Part shown: piece by piece, positions 51,628 to 60,570 of the stretch
Numbering within the stretch: position 1 is the first letter of the stretch
How the letters are laid out: each line of letters opens with the position of its first letter
NCBI RefSeq assembly: GCF_004115085.1
Contig: NZ_QXJP01000015.1
Location: 1 to 64,000 of the forward strand
Direction: 5' to 3'
DNA length: 64,000 bases
DNA from: Longirhabdus pacifica
GTDB lineage: Bacteria; Bacillota; Bacilli; Paenibacillales; DSM-105158
Position numbers and translations under genes: made by a program
Notes under the pieces: model-generated
What the model was told of the DNA's origin: nothing
The model's database searches: none
The model's input: the letters and a program-made list of their open reading frames with translations, nothing else

Positions 51628-52194
51628 ATGAATCAGCATCATCATCATCTAAAACATTTAGATGCACACCAAGCAGCAAAATCTAAAACATCCGCCTTTA
51701 ATAATCCTGGCGGTAATGGATACCCAGGCTTACCTCCTTTTGGTGGTGGCTCCCAATTTGGTGACCAGTTTCCTTTTAGCGGAAATCCTGGTGGGGGTGG
51801 AAGCTCTCAAGGAGGTGGTTCTCCCCCTGCAAAATCAGGATCAGGTTCAGGATCAAACTTTAGTTTTAATGATGTAAAGAATATTATGTCCCGCATGGGT
51901 GGAGTAGAAGGCATGATGGGCACGTTCAATAAAGTAGGTTCATTTATGCAGAGTATGCAAAAAATGAGTCCTATGTTAAGGCTATTACTCGGTTCCTTTT
52001 TAGGAAAAACTTCTGCCACCAGCCAAAATACGCGCCGTAAAAGAAAGAGGAAGAGAAGAAGAAATACCACTTCTAACCGAAATCGCACATACGCAAAGAA
52101 AAATCAAAATCGAAGCGGAAATCGAAATGGCAATAGAAATCGAAGCAATTACAATAATAGAAGAACGAAAAAAAGAGGAAAAAATCGCCGCTAA
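51628..52194 (+). CDS. Low-complexity Gly-rich/Arg-rich protein, probable spore protein
   Basis: The 188-residue protein starts MNQHHHHLKHL. A Gly/Pro/Ser-rich segment follows (about 22-78, with PGLPPFGGG and PGGGGSSQGGGS). A short helical, methionine-rich domain (about 80-120, GFMQ-type MQSMQKMSPMLRLLLGSFLG) comes next. The last 60 residues are Arg/Lys/Asn-rich (RRKRKRKRRR and repeated NRN units). The middle helix recalls YqfQ/VrrA-like spore proteins, but the match is loose. A SigK-like element upstream supports mother-cell expression. The start was set at 51628, 11 bases after AAGGA; GTGs at 51619 and 51625 are possible. It ends with a strong terminator. Confidence 0.65.
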   Translation: MNQHHHHLKHLDAHQAAKSKTSAFNNPGGNGYPGLPPFGGGSQFGDQFPFSGNPGGGGSSQGGGSPPAKSGSGSGSNFSFNDVKNIMSRMGGVEGMMGTFNKVGSFMQSMQKMSPMLRLLLGSFLGKTSATSQNTRRKRKRKRRRNTTSNRNRTYAKKNQNRSGNRNGNRNRSNYNNRRTKKRGKNRR

Positions 52195-52201
52195 TACATG
52201 C

Positions 52202-52228
52202 AGAAGGAGCTTTTGTGCTCCTTCTTTT
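52202..52228 (+). terminator. Intrinsic terminator after Gly/Arg-rich gene
   Basis: GAAGGAGC (52203-52210) pairs with GCTCCTTC (52217-52224) around a 6-base loop, followed by a T run. Confidence 0.9.
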
Positions 52229-52357
52229 GCTGTTATCTGTTGTATTTGTTTTCGATCTAGTGCTCTGCTATTTACTGGTTTGTTATGATGTGTGTTCCTA
52301 TCTAGTGCTTTGCAGTTTAGCGTGATGTTGACGTGTTCTTGTTTTAATGTTTTGTTG

Positions 52358-53494
52358 TTATTCGAAAGTCAGTGTTGTTTCTAAAGGAACAAATTGAATC
52401 CACGTTTTACCCGGGTATAGTGGAATCTCACTTCCTTCTTGAAAAATATACCCTTTGCCTGGGCCATACACATCGACATCTCTTCTTCCCACATCATCTA
52501 CTATTTGATGGGCTGCTTCTACTACGATAAGATTTTTTGTTAATAGTGGTTGTTCAGATTCTTTATCTACATGCGCTTCTCCGTTCATAAAACGCTGATA
52601 TAATTTACTTTCTGCGTCATATTCGTAGGAAACATTATAGCCTAATAAGTATGGGATCGTAATCTTATTTGCTGTGCTTGTATCAGTAAGGCCAACGTCT
52701 TCTTTGTTTTCCTCGACTTCGGTGTTATCTGTATCTACTTCGTTCATTACTGCATTAGATGTTTCTTCTATATGTTCTTCCAACGGAATGGAAGATCGTA
52801 TTTCTGTACCATTTTCATCGGTATATAGAAATTCTTTATAGTCCGTAAAAGAAATATCTAGGGGATCATCCCAAGACGTGCGATAATTTTTATCTTCCGC
52901 ACCTTCCATGATTTTCTCTATGTTGCTGTATAAATTATGCGGCGCATATCTTTCCTCTGAGCGCCAATAGTATTTATCATCCCCATACACTTGATCAAAA
53001 TGTTGTATATTACGTTGGACAAGCATGTTCATTGCACTTTGACTCCATCCGGCATGGACAACTAATGTGTCCATTTCGTAGGCCAATTCAACGAAATAAG
53101 AGCGAATGCTGCGAATGGGACCGATTATCTCAGGCTGTTCACTCTGATATACGGCGACAAATCTTGTAATTTCCCCTTCAGCTAATATCTCGTATACGAT
53201 ATCTGCCATATGGAGACCGGATTGTGGTCTTGCTGCTGGAGAGTTTTCCACCATGAACATGATCGGCCTAACCTCTTCTAGCGACTCCTCCATTCCGATA
53301 CCTGTCAGTGGAGCGTGAAAAGGATATGTAATTTCTTGCATAGTTGGCTCGTTTTCCTCTTCATTTTCCTCAAACTCTTCACGCTCTACATCTTGTTCCA
53401 GTGGATCAAGTGGATCTGCACTATTCCCACCACCACAAGCAGAAAGTGCTAATGTGATACATGTTATAGCTATTGCTGATTTCATTACATTCAT
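52358..53494 (-). CDS. yerB: YerB-like DUF3048 lipoprotein
   Basis: The 378-residue protein has a lipoprotein signal with lipobox LALSAC near residue 20 and a very acidic linker (about 30-50). The two DUF3048 regions are recognised by APLTGIGMEESLEEVRPIMFMVENSPAARPQSG and YGDDKYYWRSEERYAPHNLY, each seen only in part here. B. subtilis YerB has the same family and neighbours yerC. It is expected on the outer face of the membrane; the function is unknown. A poorly conserved acidic insert (about 240-265) is present. The start is uncertain between ATGs at 53506, 53494 and 53485. Confidence 0.85.
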   Translation of the reverse strand: MNVMKSAIAITCITLALSACGGGNSADPLDPLEQDVEREEFEENEEENEPTMQEITYPFHAPLTGIGMEESLEEVRPIMFMVENSPAARPQSGLHMADIVYEILAEGEITRFVAVYQSEQPEIIGPIRSIRSYFVELAYEMDTLVVHAGWSQSAMNMLVQRNIQHFDQVYGDDKYYWRSEERYAPHNLYSNIEKIMEGAEDKNYRTSWDDPLDISFTDYKEFLYTDENGTEIRSSIPLEEHIEETSNAVMNEVDTDNTEVEENKEDVGLTDTSTANKITIPYLLGYNVSYEYDAESKLYQRFMNGEAHVDKESEQPLLTKNLIVVEAAHQIVDDVGRRDVDVYGPGKGYIFQEGSEIPLYPGKTWIQFVPLETTLTFE

Positions 53495-53579
53495 ACTATC
53501 ACCCATTCATGTTGTGTTTTGTCTGGTTAACGTCATTTATGTATATGTATCATTTAATCATATTCTTCCAACTTTGTCC

Positions 53580-54818
53580 CTAGGAATCTACTTTTTTCGC
53601 TAAGTTGTTCAACCAGGTCATAGAAGTCATCTCTTCCCCACTGTATGTCATGTCATTAGCCCCAAGTTGATGGGCAAATTGATGAAAGCAGTGCTGTAAA
53701 CGTTCAAACAGTTCTTTGGAAAAAGACACGTTGTCTTCCCACCACCAGTTTTTCACTATGAGTGTTCCTGACTCTTTATCCCATCCTGGTTCAAAGCGAG
53801 CTATAAAAGTATCACCATATAGAACAGGAAGTACGTAGTAACCGTATTTTCTATCTTTTACTGGCTTGTATACTTCCCACACGTATTCAAAATCGAATAA
53901 TGCACGGATAAGTTTGCGATCCCAAATGAGGTTATCTAGTGGCGCTATAATAGAAGCCTTTTTGTGTTGTTGTTCACCTTTTCCATCTTGCATTTCCATT
54001 ACTATTTCCTTATACATGCGAGGAATATAAAAGGGCGATGTTATACCCTCTACTTCTACTTCCATTACTTTGTCCTGCTGATGTAATCTGTTCATCGCAT
54101 CTTTACGCTCTTTCGCCTTAAAACCCATACCAAGCCATGCATCGCTTCCCTTACTCCACAGCATGCCTACACTGCTTAGTCTTCTATGGACATACCAATC
54201 ATGATATTGTTGCTCCGTTTCATTGGGATCGGATGCTGTGTATAGAGGTTGAGGGAGTAGTTTTTCCATAAACTGATACATACGACGTGTATGTACTCGA
54301 TGATCAATACCTAGCTCTCCCCAGTAATACATCATCTCCATGGCCGCAGAAGATGTTTTAGTAGAGGAAAAACCCCAGCTTACTTTATCCCCAATATTTA
54401 TCTGTAGCGATGACATCGGACCATGCTGTTGTATGTTCTTTCTTATTTGTGGAAATATAGCTTCCATTCCACGTGAAGGATCTGTGTATTTTGTTTTATT
54501 TTGATCACGAAACCGTTTAAAATAAGGCCAGTCCTGCGTCAAATAAATAGACATGTTTTTATCCCAACCATCTATTAATAAGCGGTCTTCGTAAAGCAAT
54601 TGTTGCAGCATTTTAGCGTTGTAATCGTCAATTCTTGCTTGTAACACGAGATCAGGGTTAGTTCCCACTATATTTAACGGATCGTATTGTATGCATCGCA
54701 CACGTTCCATATATGCAAGAATGCCTGATTTCCCTAATAAAATTTCTTTCGAGTTAATGCCTTGATGTTCCAATAAAAAGTGACGTGCTTGCTTTTTTGT
54801 CATGCGCATTTTTTGCAT
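53580..54818 (-). CDS. YcaQ/AlkX-type winged-helix DNA glycosylase
   Basis: The 412-residue protein matches the HTH_42 (YcaQ) family of DNA glycosylases that unhook interstrand crosslinks and remove bulky alkyl adducts. Near residue 43 it has CIQYDPLNIV, the catalytic QxD-type motif. Further supports are the SSAAMEMMYYWGELG winged-helix region and the APLDNLIWDRKLIRALF segment typical of the family. The start follows AAAGGAGCGATG. Some members occur in antibiotic clusters as self-resistance; here no biosynthetic genes are near, so general alkylation repair is more likely. Confidence 0.82.
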   Translation of the reverse strand: MQKMRMTKKQARHFLLEHQGINSKEILLGKSGILAYMERVRCIQYDPLNIVGTNPDLVLQARIDDYNAKMLQQLLYEDRLLIDGWDKNMSIYLTQDWPYFKRFRDQNKTKYTDPSRGMEAIFPQIRKNIQQHGPMSSLQINIGDKVSWGFSSTKTSSAAMEMMYYWGELGIDHRVHTRRMYQFMEKLLPQPLYTASDPNETEQQYHDWYVHRRLSSVGMLWSKGSDAWLGMGFKAKERKDAMNRLHQQDKVMEVEVEGITSPFYIPRMYKEIVMEMQDGKGEQQHKKASIIAPLDNLIWDRKLIRALFDFEYVWEVYKPVKDRKYGYYVLPVLYGDTFIARFEPGWDKESGTLIVKNWWWEDNVSFSKELFERLQHCFHQFAHQLGANDMTYSGEEMTSMTWLNNLAKKVDS

Positions 54819-54860
54819 ATATACATCGCTCCTTTTATGAGGAGATGACTGCGTTTAACG

Positions 54861-54890
54861 AAAAAAACCTAACTACATGTAGTTAGGTTT
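54861..54890 (-). terminator. Bidirectional palindromic terminator
   Basis: AAACCTAACTA and TAGTTAGGTTT form a perfect 11-bp stem around CATG (54865-54890), with further T residues on the minus strand. It follows the ASCH gene that ends at 54902. Confidence 0.85.
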
Positions 54891-54901
54891 TGTCTAAGTT
54901 A

Positions 54902-55366
54902 TTATTTGAGAATTGGAAAGACGACTTCAAATTCTTCCCAAACTATCAGCATGGCTTCATCAAACTCCCTGTGTATTGCAGAAAGTTCTCTAGTGAAAAA
55001 ATCAATGTGAGCCATACGCCAATATGCTAATGAACGATCCCCTTCTCCTTCTTTGTAAGCATACGCTTCCACTACATCTTGAAACGGGATGATCTTAACA
55101 TCTATCGTTTTAATTACTGCTTTAGACAGTCCATTCCAATCGGTAATGACACTATGGTCGCCGATTTTTGGAAGCTGTTCTTGTTCTAGCTCATAAAACA
55201 GCTTTAATGAAGAAGTCGCTGTTTTTTTACCTTTCAACACTAACTCCGCTAAATGATTTGCATCTTTTTCATTATCACAAAAATACCAAGATGAATAAGA
55301 TTCATGGGCTACATTTTTATTTTGTGAATAATGATTCCACATCGTAATAACGGATGGATGCATCAT
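54902..55366 (-). CDS. ASCH domain protein
   Basis: The 154-residue protein has the ASCH fold: AELVLKGKKTATSSLKL near residues 42-58 is the typical lysine-containing strand-turn, and SVITDWNGLSKAVIKT the following beta pair. The final EGDRSLAYWRMAHIDFF also matches the COG4405/YhfF group. ASCH domains bind RNA or modified nucleosides, and one member hydrolyses N4-acetylcytidine. The exact role is unknown. The start follows GAGGTTGTGTT. Confidence 0.85.
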   Translation of the reverse strand: MMHPSVITMWNHYSQNKNVAHESYSSWYFCDNEKDANHLAELVLKGKKTATSSLKLFYELEQEQLPKIGDHSVITDWNGLSKAVIKTIDVKIIPFQDVVEAYAYKEGEGDRSLAYWRMAHIDFFTRELSAIHREFDEAMLIVWEEFEVVFPILK

Positions 55367-55418
55367 AACACAACCTCAATGACAATTTTTATATATTATA
55401 TCATATGTTACCTAGATG

Positions 55419-56099
55419 CTATTCATCATCTGACGATAAGATGTTAAGCAGTCTAAGTAAGTATAAAAATAAGTTAATAAAGTTCAAATACAAACTTAAC
55501 ACGGCTAACGGCATTAATTTATCTGGAACGCCATGTTTATATTGAGAAACATCATACAGAATAAAACCTGAGAAAATCATCACGCCACCAAATGCGATAG
55601 CTAGTCCAATCGTTCCCCCATACAATGATGGGAAGAATATCCCCATAATACCTAATACGATAAGTGCGATCAATCCTGTCATTAAAAATCCGCGAAGAAA
55701 TGAGAAATCTCTCTCCGAATTATAAGCGTAAATCGTAAGCGAAGCATAAATTAAAATCGTTAATGTCAATGCTGTGAGTACTAACGCAGCCCCGCCAGAT
55801 GCAATATATCCTGCTAAAGGTAAGTATAGTGTTATCCCACTAATAAAACAGAATGTATATACGAATGTATATCCTACTGCCTTTCCTTTACGAGCAATGA
55901 GCAAAGACGCTATAATCATTGCCAATTCTACAAAAATAAGTGGTACAATGAGCTCTGGTGGCAAGAAAGCATAACCTACAAACGTGCCGATAAAAGAAAT
56001 AAGTAACGAGATGGTAAACATGCGCATCAGGCGATGAAACGGTGCATGATCCACTTGATCCATTTGTTCAGTGTACGTACCTTGTTGATATGATGACAT
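55419..56099 (-). CDS. Bax inhibitor-1 family membrane protein (YetJ/YccA type)
   Basis: The 226-residue protein has seven hydrophobic segments in the BI-1 (TMBIM) layout. The sensor aspartates are recognisable in ILYDVSQYKHG and in the C-terminal DDE tail. B. subtilis YetJ is a pH-sensitive calcium leak channel; this protein is of the same family, so a calcium leak role is inferred. The start follows GAGAGGAG. It is a single gene. Confidence 0.9.
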   Translation of the reverse strand: MSSYQQGTYTEQMDQVDHAPFHRLMRMFTISLLISFIGTFVGYAFLPPELIVPLIFVELAMIIASLLIARKGKAVGYTFVYTFCFISGITLYLPLAGYIASGGAALVLTALTLTILIYASLTIYAYNSERDFSFLRGFLMTGLIALIVLGIMGIFFPSLYGGTIGLAIAFGGVMIFSGFILYDVSQYKHGVPDKLMPLAVLSLYLNFINLFLYLLRLLNILSSDDE

Positions 56100-56208
56100 A
56101 AAAAAGTATCTCCTCTCTCCATCTAATATTCTTTCTTTTTAAAATTAAATTTAAAACTAAGATTTAATTTAATGTATCATATTTTCTATTGTGTGACAAT
56201 TATTATTT

Positions 56209-57399
56209 TTACAGCAACTCACTAGATCTTGTTGGAATAATAATAAAAATGAGTATTGCCGTAATGAAGGCAATTGCTGCACAGACACTAAATGCAATCG
56301 TAGCGCCAAACCACTGCCACACCAATCCCATCATTAATGATGCAGGTAGTAAGCCCACCCCGGTAAACATGGCATATGACCCTAAGGCTGTTCCTTTCAT
56401 GTTTGCAGGAGCAAACCTAGCTACAACGGCCTTCTCTACTCCTTTTGTTAATGCAACGTACACACCTAGCAAGGCAAAGCCTAACCAAAGAGTGGTTATG
56501 CTATCGGAAAATCCAAATAGCAGATAAATAAGCGCATAAGTAATATAACCGATAGTTAAAATAAATCTACTGCCAATAACGTCAGAGATGGAACCGGTAA
56601 TGTACGAAAATAACGATGCGATGATATGAAATACTAGAAACATAAGCAGTGTATTCTCCAGTGGTACTTCCAATTCATTCGCGCGTAATAATAGAAATGC
56701 ATTCGAAGAATTCGCAAGTGTAAAGAACATAAGTACTAATAATAGTTGCTTTAATTTTCTATCGAATAGACGCCAACTTTTCCATATGCTTATTGGTGGA
56801 TGTTGTGTATGCATTTTATTTTTCTTCTGTTGTTGTTTTTCCTTATTTCCTTGTCCATTTGGTCTCTTCACCTTCAATAAGATGAGCCAACCAATCACAA
56901 TCGGAATCATGGAGGCGATAAATACGGTTTGAAACGCACCTTCATCTGTGGAGACTAGAATGAAATAAGCGATACCGATACCTAGTGCAGCCCCCAACAT
57001 ATCCATCATTTTATGTATACCAAAAGACTTTCCTTGTTTTTTCCCACCTGCTTCAGCGATGAGTGCATCACGTGGAGCTGATCGTATACCTTTACCAATT
57101 CGATCTACTAGTTTCCATATGAATACCCCAATCCAAGAAGAGGCAATGATGAGGATGACTCTCCCTATTCCAGATAATCCATACCCTACTACTGCCATTT
57201 TCTTATGATTTTTTCTGCGATCCCCCATATAACCTGACCACAGTTTCAATATGCTTGTCATACTCTCAGCAATACCTTCAATGACACCGATAATGACGGG
57301 ACCAGATGAAGCTAAAAAAAGTGGAATTAATGGTACAACCATATAACTACCCATATCTGTAAAAAAACTTACTAAACTAAGAATCCAAACGTTACTCAT
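56209..57399 (-). CDS. MFS transporter
   Basis: The 396-residue protein has twelve predicted membrane segments in two halves joined by a polar, Lys/Gln-rich loop (about 185-215). The A-motif-like region GYMGDRRKNHKKMAVVGYGLSG and the conserved DRIGKGIRSAPRDALIAE (MFS signature between segments 4 and 5) identify the family. The subgroup is the drug/metabolite-efflux-like set with RIGKGIRSAPRDA. The substrate is unknown; because the gene sits directly behind an iron-siderophore operon, siderophore export is possible but not shown. A terminator separates them. The start follows AAGGAG. Confidence 0.88.
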   Translation of the reverse strand: MSNVWILSLVSFFTDMGSYMVVPLIPLFLASSGPVIIGVIEGIAESMTSILKLWSGYMGDRRKNHKKMAVVGYGLSGIGRVILIIASSWIGVFIWKLVDRIGKGIRSAPRDALIAEAGGKKQGKSFGIHKMMDMLGAALGIGIAYFILVSTDEGAFQTVFIASMIPIVIGWLILLKVKRPNGQGNKEKQQQKKNKMHTQHPPISIWKSWRLFDRKLKQLLLVLMFFTLANSSNAFLLLRANELEVPLENTLLMFLVFHIIASLFSYITGSISDVIGSRFILTIGYITYALIYLLFGFSDSITTLWLGFALLGVYVALTKGVEKAVVARFAPANMKGTALGSYAMFTGVGLLPASLMMGLVWQWFGATIAFSVCAAIAFITAILIFIIIPTRSSELL

Positions 57400-57421
57400 C
57401 CACTATTCTCCTTAATATCAT

Positions 57422-57452
57422 AAAAAGCGTGTCACTTCGGCCGAGGACACGC
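57422..57452 (-). terminator. Intrinsic terminator of the siderophore uptake operon
   Basis: On the minus strand GCGTGTC pairs with GACACGC around a 12-base loop that itself can pair, followed by five T residues. It starts 49 bases after the last gene of the operon. Confidence 0.85.
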
Positions 57453-57500
57453 CATATTTAAATATAAAATTCATTTAGCCTATACCATCTAACCGTTGCA

Positions 57501-58316
57501 TTAGACCACTTGCAAATGATTTTGTTGCACTTCATTTGCATCGCATAATGCATAAGGAAGACAAAGCGGCTTTCCACTACGAGGGTCTACTATAATATCT
57601 GCTTCAATACCGAATACACTGCGCAATAGAGAAGAAGTCATCACTTCGGAAGGAGTGCCTGTGTTGATCACTTGCCCTTTTTTAATCGCTACCATATGAT
57701 GTGCATAGCGGCTTGCATGATTTAAGTCATGCACAACCATCACAATGGTTCGATCTTCTTCTTCATTTAATTTTTGCAATAAATTCATGACTTCGATTTG
57801 ATGACCCATATCTAAAAATGTCGTTGGCTCATCTAAAAATATGATTTTCGTTTCTTGCACTAGTGCCATCGCTATCCATGCTTTTTGTCTTTGTCCCCCA
57901 GACAAAGCTTCAATCGGTCGATCTGCAAACTCTATGATCCCTGTCACTTCAAGTGCCCAGAAGATCATTTCTTTATCTTTCGCAGATAGAGAGGACATTC
58001 CTTTTTGATGTGGAAAACGTCCAAATGAAACGAGTTCGTATACGGTGAGTCCTTGAGGAGCAGTAGGATTTTGAGGTAAAATAGCAAGCTGCTTCGCTAT
58101 TTGTTTCGTACTTTGCTTATGCAACAGCTTTCCATCTATGTAAATATGACCATGACTAGGTTTCATTAATCTAGAAAGTGTTTTTAGAATGGTTGATTTT
58201 CCAGATCCGTTTGAACCGACTAAGGCTGTAATTTCACCTATTGGAATACATACATTCAAACCCTCTACAACCACTTGCTTATCATAGCAAATACGTAAAT
58301 CCTTTGTATTTATCAT
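57501..58316 (-). CDS. Iron-siderophore ABC transporter ATP-binding protein
   Basis: The 271-residue FecE/FpuC-type ATPase powers import of ferric siderophores. Walker A is GSNGSGKSTILK, the signature is LSGGQRQKAWIAM and Walker B is IIFLDEPTTFLDMGHQ. The start at 58316 follows GAGGAGG by 8 bases; the frame extends to 58412 without a better site. It is the fourth gene of an operon of binding protein, two permeases and ATPase, under a Fur box. Confidence 0.93.
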   Translation of the reverse strand: MINTKDLRICYDKQVVVEGLNVCIPIGEITALVGSNGSGKSTILKTLSRLMKPSHGHIYIDGKLLHKQSTKQIAKQLAILPQNPTAPQGLTVYELVSFGRFPHQKGMSSLSAKDKEMIFWALEVTGIIEFADRPIEALSGGQRQKAWIAMALVQETKIIFLDEPTTFLDMGHQIEVMNLLQKLNEEEDRTIVMVVHDLNHASRYAHHMVAIKKGQVINTGTPSEVMTSSLLRSVFGIEADIIVDPRSGKPLCLPYALCDANEVQQNHLQVV

Positions 58317-58421
58317 CTTTACTTCCTCCTCGTTTATGAACATACCCACTCTACTTTTTTCACGACAATGATTCATTTGTACATCTACGTCTTTCAGCGT
58401 GATTGACATCACATATATAAG

Positions 58422-59456
58422 CTATACTTTCGTTCTGGACAGCAAATATAAAAAGTAAGGTGCACCGATGATAGCAACCACGATACCGGCTTGAATTTCT
58501 GATGGCGCAATAATGGAACGACCTATCGTATCCGCAACGACCAACATGATTCCACCTATTAATGCAGATGCAGGTACAAGATACTGATGATACGGACCAA
58601 TCAGCCTTCTCGCGATGTGGGGCGCAATGAGACCGACAAATGCAATGCCACCTGATACGGAAACACTACTTGCGGCTAAGCCAACAGCAATAGCTAATAA
58701 TATGATCCGTTCTTTCTCTAATGTAACGCCAAAACCTGTGGAGATTTGATCGCCTAGTGAAAGTACGTCTAAAAGCTTACTTTTCCATAACGCTGCTACG
58801 ATAAATAAAAGAATGAGTGGGAAAAGCACAATAACGTGTTTCCATTCGTATCCCCAAATCGTACCAGATAACCAAACAGATACCCAATGAAATTCTTTCG
58901 GGTTTAGTCTCATCACCAAAACCATCATCAGACCATTTAAAGCTGCAGCAATAGCAACACCTGTAAGAATAAGTCTCGTCGGTAACAATCCCTCATGTCT
59001 TCGATAAGACAGTACATAAATAACAGCTGCGGTTATTGCTCCTCCTAAAAATGCAAAGATAGGAACAATATAAGTAGGAATTAGACTCACATTATCATAA
59101 AAAGCCACAAACACAATGACAAACAATCCTGCTCCTGTCGTAATGCCGATGATACCTGGATCTGCGAGCGGATTCCGTGAAATTCCTTGTAGAATACAGC
59201 CTGACACCGCTAACCCTGCACCTACAAGCATCGCAACAATAATACGTGAAAGACGAAATTCAAATAATATTAATGCTTGCTTTTCCGTACCCATACCCAG
59301 AAACGTTTTGATAACTTCAAACGGAGTGAGTTTAACATACCCTGTATTTAAAGCGAATAACATGGCTCCACATAACAGAAAGAATAAGACCGCTAAGATT
59401 CGCCACTGACGACGTGTTTTCTTTTGTTCTACTCTTGATATACGATGTATGTCCAC
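58422..59456 (-). CDS. Iron-siderophore ABC transporter permease (FecD type)
   Basis: The 344-residue FecCD permease has about nine to ten membrane segments. GAGLAVSGCILQGISRNPLADPGIIGI is the conserved loop region of BtuC/FecD proteins, and VSGGIAFVGLIAPHIARRLIGP is the ATPase-contacting loop. The start is GTG at 59456, whose first base is the last base of the upstream permease's TAG stop, giving translational coupling. It pairs with the neighbouring permease to form the channel. Confidence 0.93.
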   Translation of the reverse strand: MDIHRISRVEQKKTRRQWRILAVLFFLLCGAMLFALNTGYVKLTPFEVIKTFLGMGTEKQALILFEFRLSRIIVAMLVGAGLAVSGCILQGISRNPLADPGIIGITTGAGLFVIVFVAFYDNVSLIPTYIVPIFAFLGGAITAAVIYVLSYRRHEGLLPTRLILTGVAIAAALNGLMMVLVMRLNPKEFHWVSVWLSGTIWGYEWKHVIVLFPLILLFIVAALWKSKLLDVLSLGDQISTGFGVTLEKERIILLAIAVGLAASSVSVSGGIAFVGLIAPHIARRLIGPYHQYLVPASALIGGIMLVVADTIGRSIIAPSEIQAGIVVAIIGAPYFLYLLSRTKV

Positions 59457-60523
59457 TACAGTTCCCTCCGTTGTTTACGTGCTACAAACAGAAAAAATGG
59501 AACACCAATTAAGGCGAATAAAGCAGAAATCGGTGTTTCATATGGAGGGTTAATCATTCTTGCACCAATATCTGCAAAAAGCATTAACAATGCTCCTAAA
59601 ATAGCTGAACAAGGGATAATCCAACGATAGTCTACTCCCACAATAAATCTTGCAATGTGCGGGATAACAAGACCAACAAACATGATAGGACCTGCCAACG
59701 ATACTGCAGTACCTGCTAAGAGTAGAACAATGATACTACCTAGTAACTTAATCATACCTGTCCGTTGTCCTAAACCTGTTGCTACTTCATCACCCATACT
59801 AAGTAAAGTAATAGAACGAGAAAGCATCATCGCACCAACAAATGCTACAATAACCCATGGTACAACCATAGTAAGTTGATCCATGTTAACCCCTGCTACG
59901 CCAGCTGCAAACCAGTATGCAATGTCTTGGCTTAATCTAAATTGTATAGCAATGCCTTCACTAAGTGCAGTAAGTAAAGCGGTCACCGCAGCTCCAGCGA
60001 GTACTAATCGGACAGGAGTTGCTCCTCCTTTTGAAAGTGCGCTACTACCATAAACGAGAGTTGTAGCAAATGCTGCACCAATAAAGGAGAACATCATTAA
60101 TGTAGAATAAGATGCTTGAGGAAGAAAGGCAAAACAAATGGAAATCATAAAAACAGCACCCGCATTAATACCAAGTAGTCCTGAATCCGCTAAAGGGTTC
60201 CTCGTCATCCCTTGCATCACTGCCCCAGCAACAGCAAATGAAGCACCTACAACAATATCTGCAAGCGAACGTGGTATTCGAAGCTCTCGAATCACATCAT
60301 GCTGAACCATATTGGCATCAAAATGAAAGATGGCATTCCATACTGTGACTAAATTAATGTCTGCCGCTCCAACCGCAATGGATACACCTAATGTGAAGAC
60401 GATGGCAGCCATACCTATAGACATCGTCATCATCGCCGTTTTAGGTCTAACATGTATTTGTTTAGTCCGTTCTGAGTATGTACTACTGTTTTTAGGTTGC
60501 ATATTTTTTTCCATTGAACTCAT
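59456..60523 (-). CDS. Iron-siderophore ABC transporter permease (FecC type)
   Basis: The 355-residue FecCD permease has an extended basic cytoplasmic N-terminus (about 1-30) before the first membrane segment. Core motifs are FAVAGAVMQGMTRNPLADSGLLGIN and SLAGPIMFVGLVIPHIARFIVG. The start at 60523 was chosen because GAGGGAG lies 7 bases before it; the TTG two codons earlier is less likely. It is the second gene of the operon and overlaps the next permease by one base. Confidence 0.93.
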   Translation of the reverse strand: MSSMEKNMQPKNSSTYSERTKQIHVRPKTAMMTMSIGMAAIVFTLGVSIAVGAADINLVTVWNAIFHFDANMVQHDVIRELRIPRSLADIVVGASFAVAGAVMQGMTRNPLADSGLLGINAGAVFMISICFAFLPQASYSTLMMFSFIGAAFATTLVYGSSALSKGGATPVRLVLAGAAVTALLTALSEGIAIQFRLSQDIAYWFAAGVAGVNMDQLTMVVPWVIVAFVGAMMLSRSITLLSMGDEVATGLGQRTGMIKLLGSIIVLLLAGTAVSLAGPIMFVGLVIPHIARFIVGVDYRWIIPCSAILGALLMLFADIGARMINPPYETPISALFALIGVPFFLFVARKQRREL

Positions 60524-60570
60524 GCACAAGCTCCCTCGTCTTCCATCCTCATGCTTACCGTTTAAGCATA

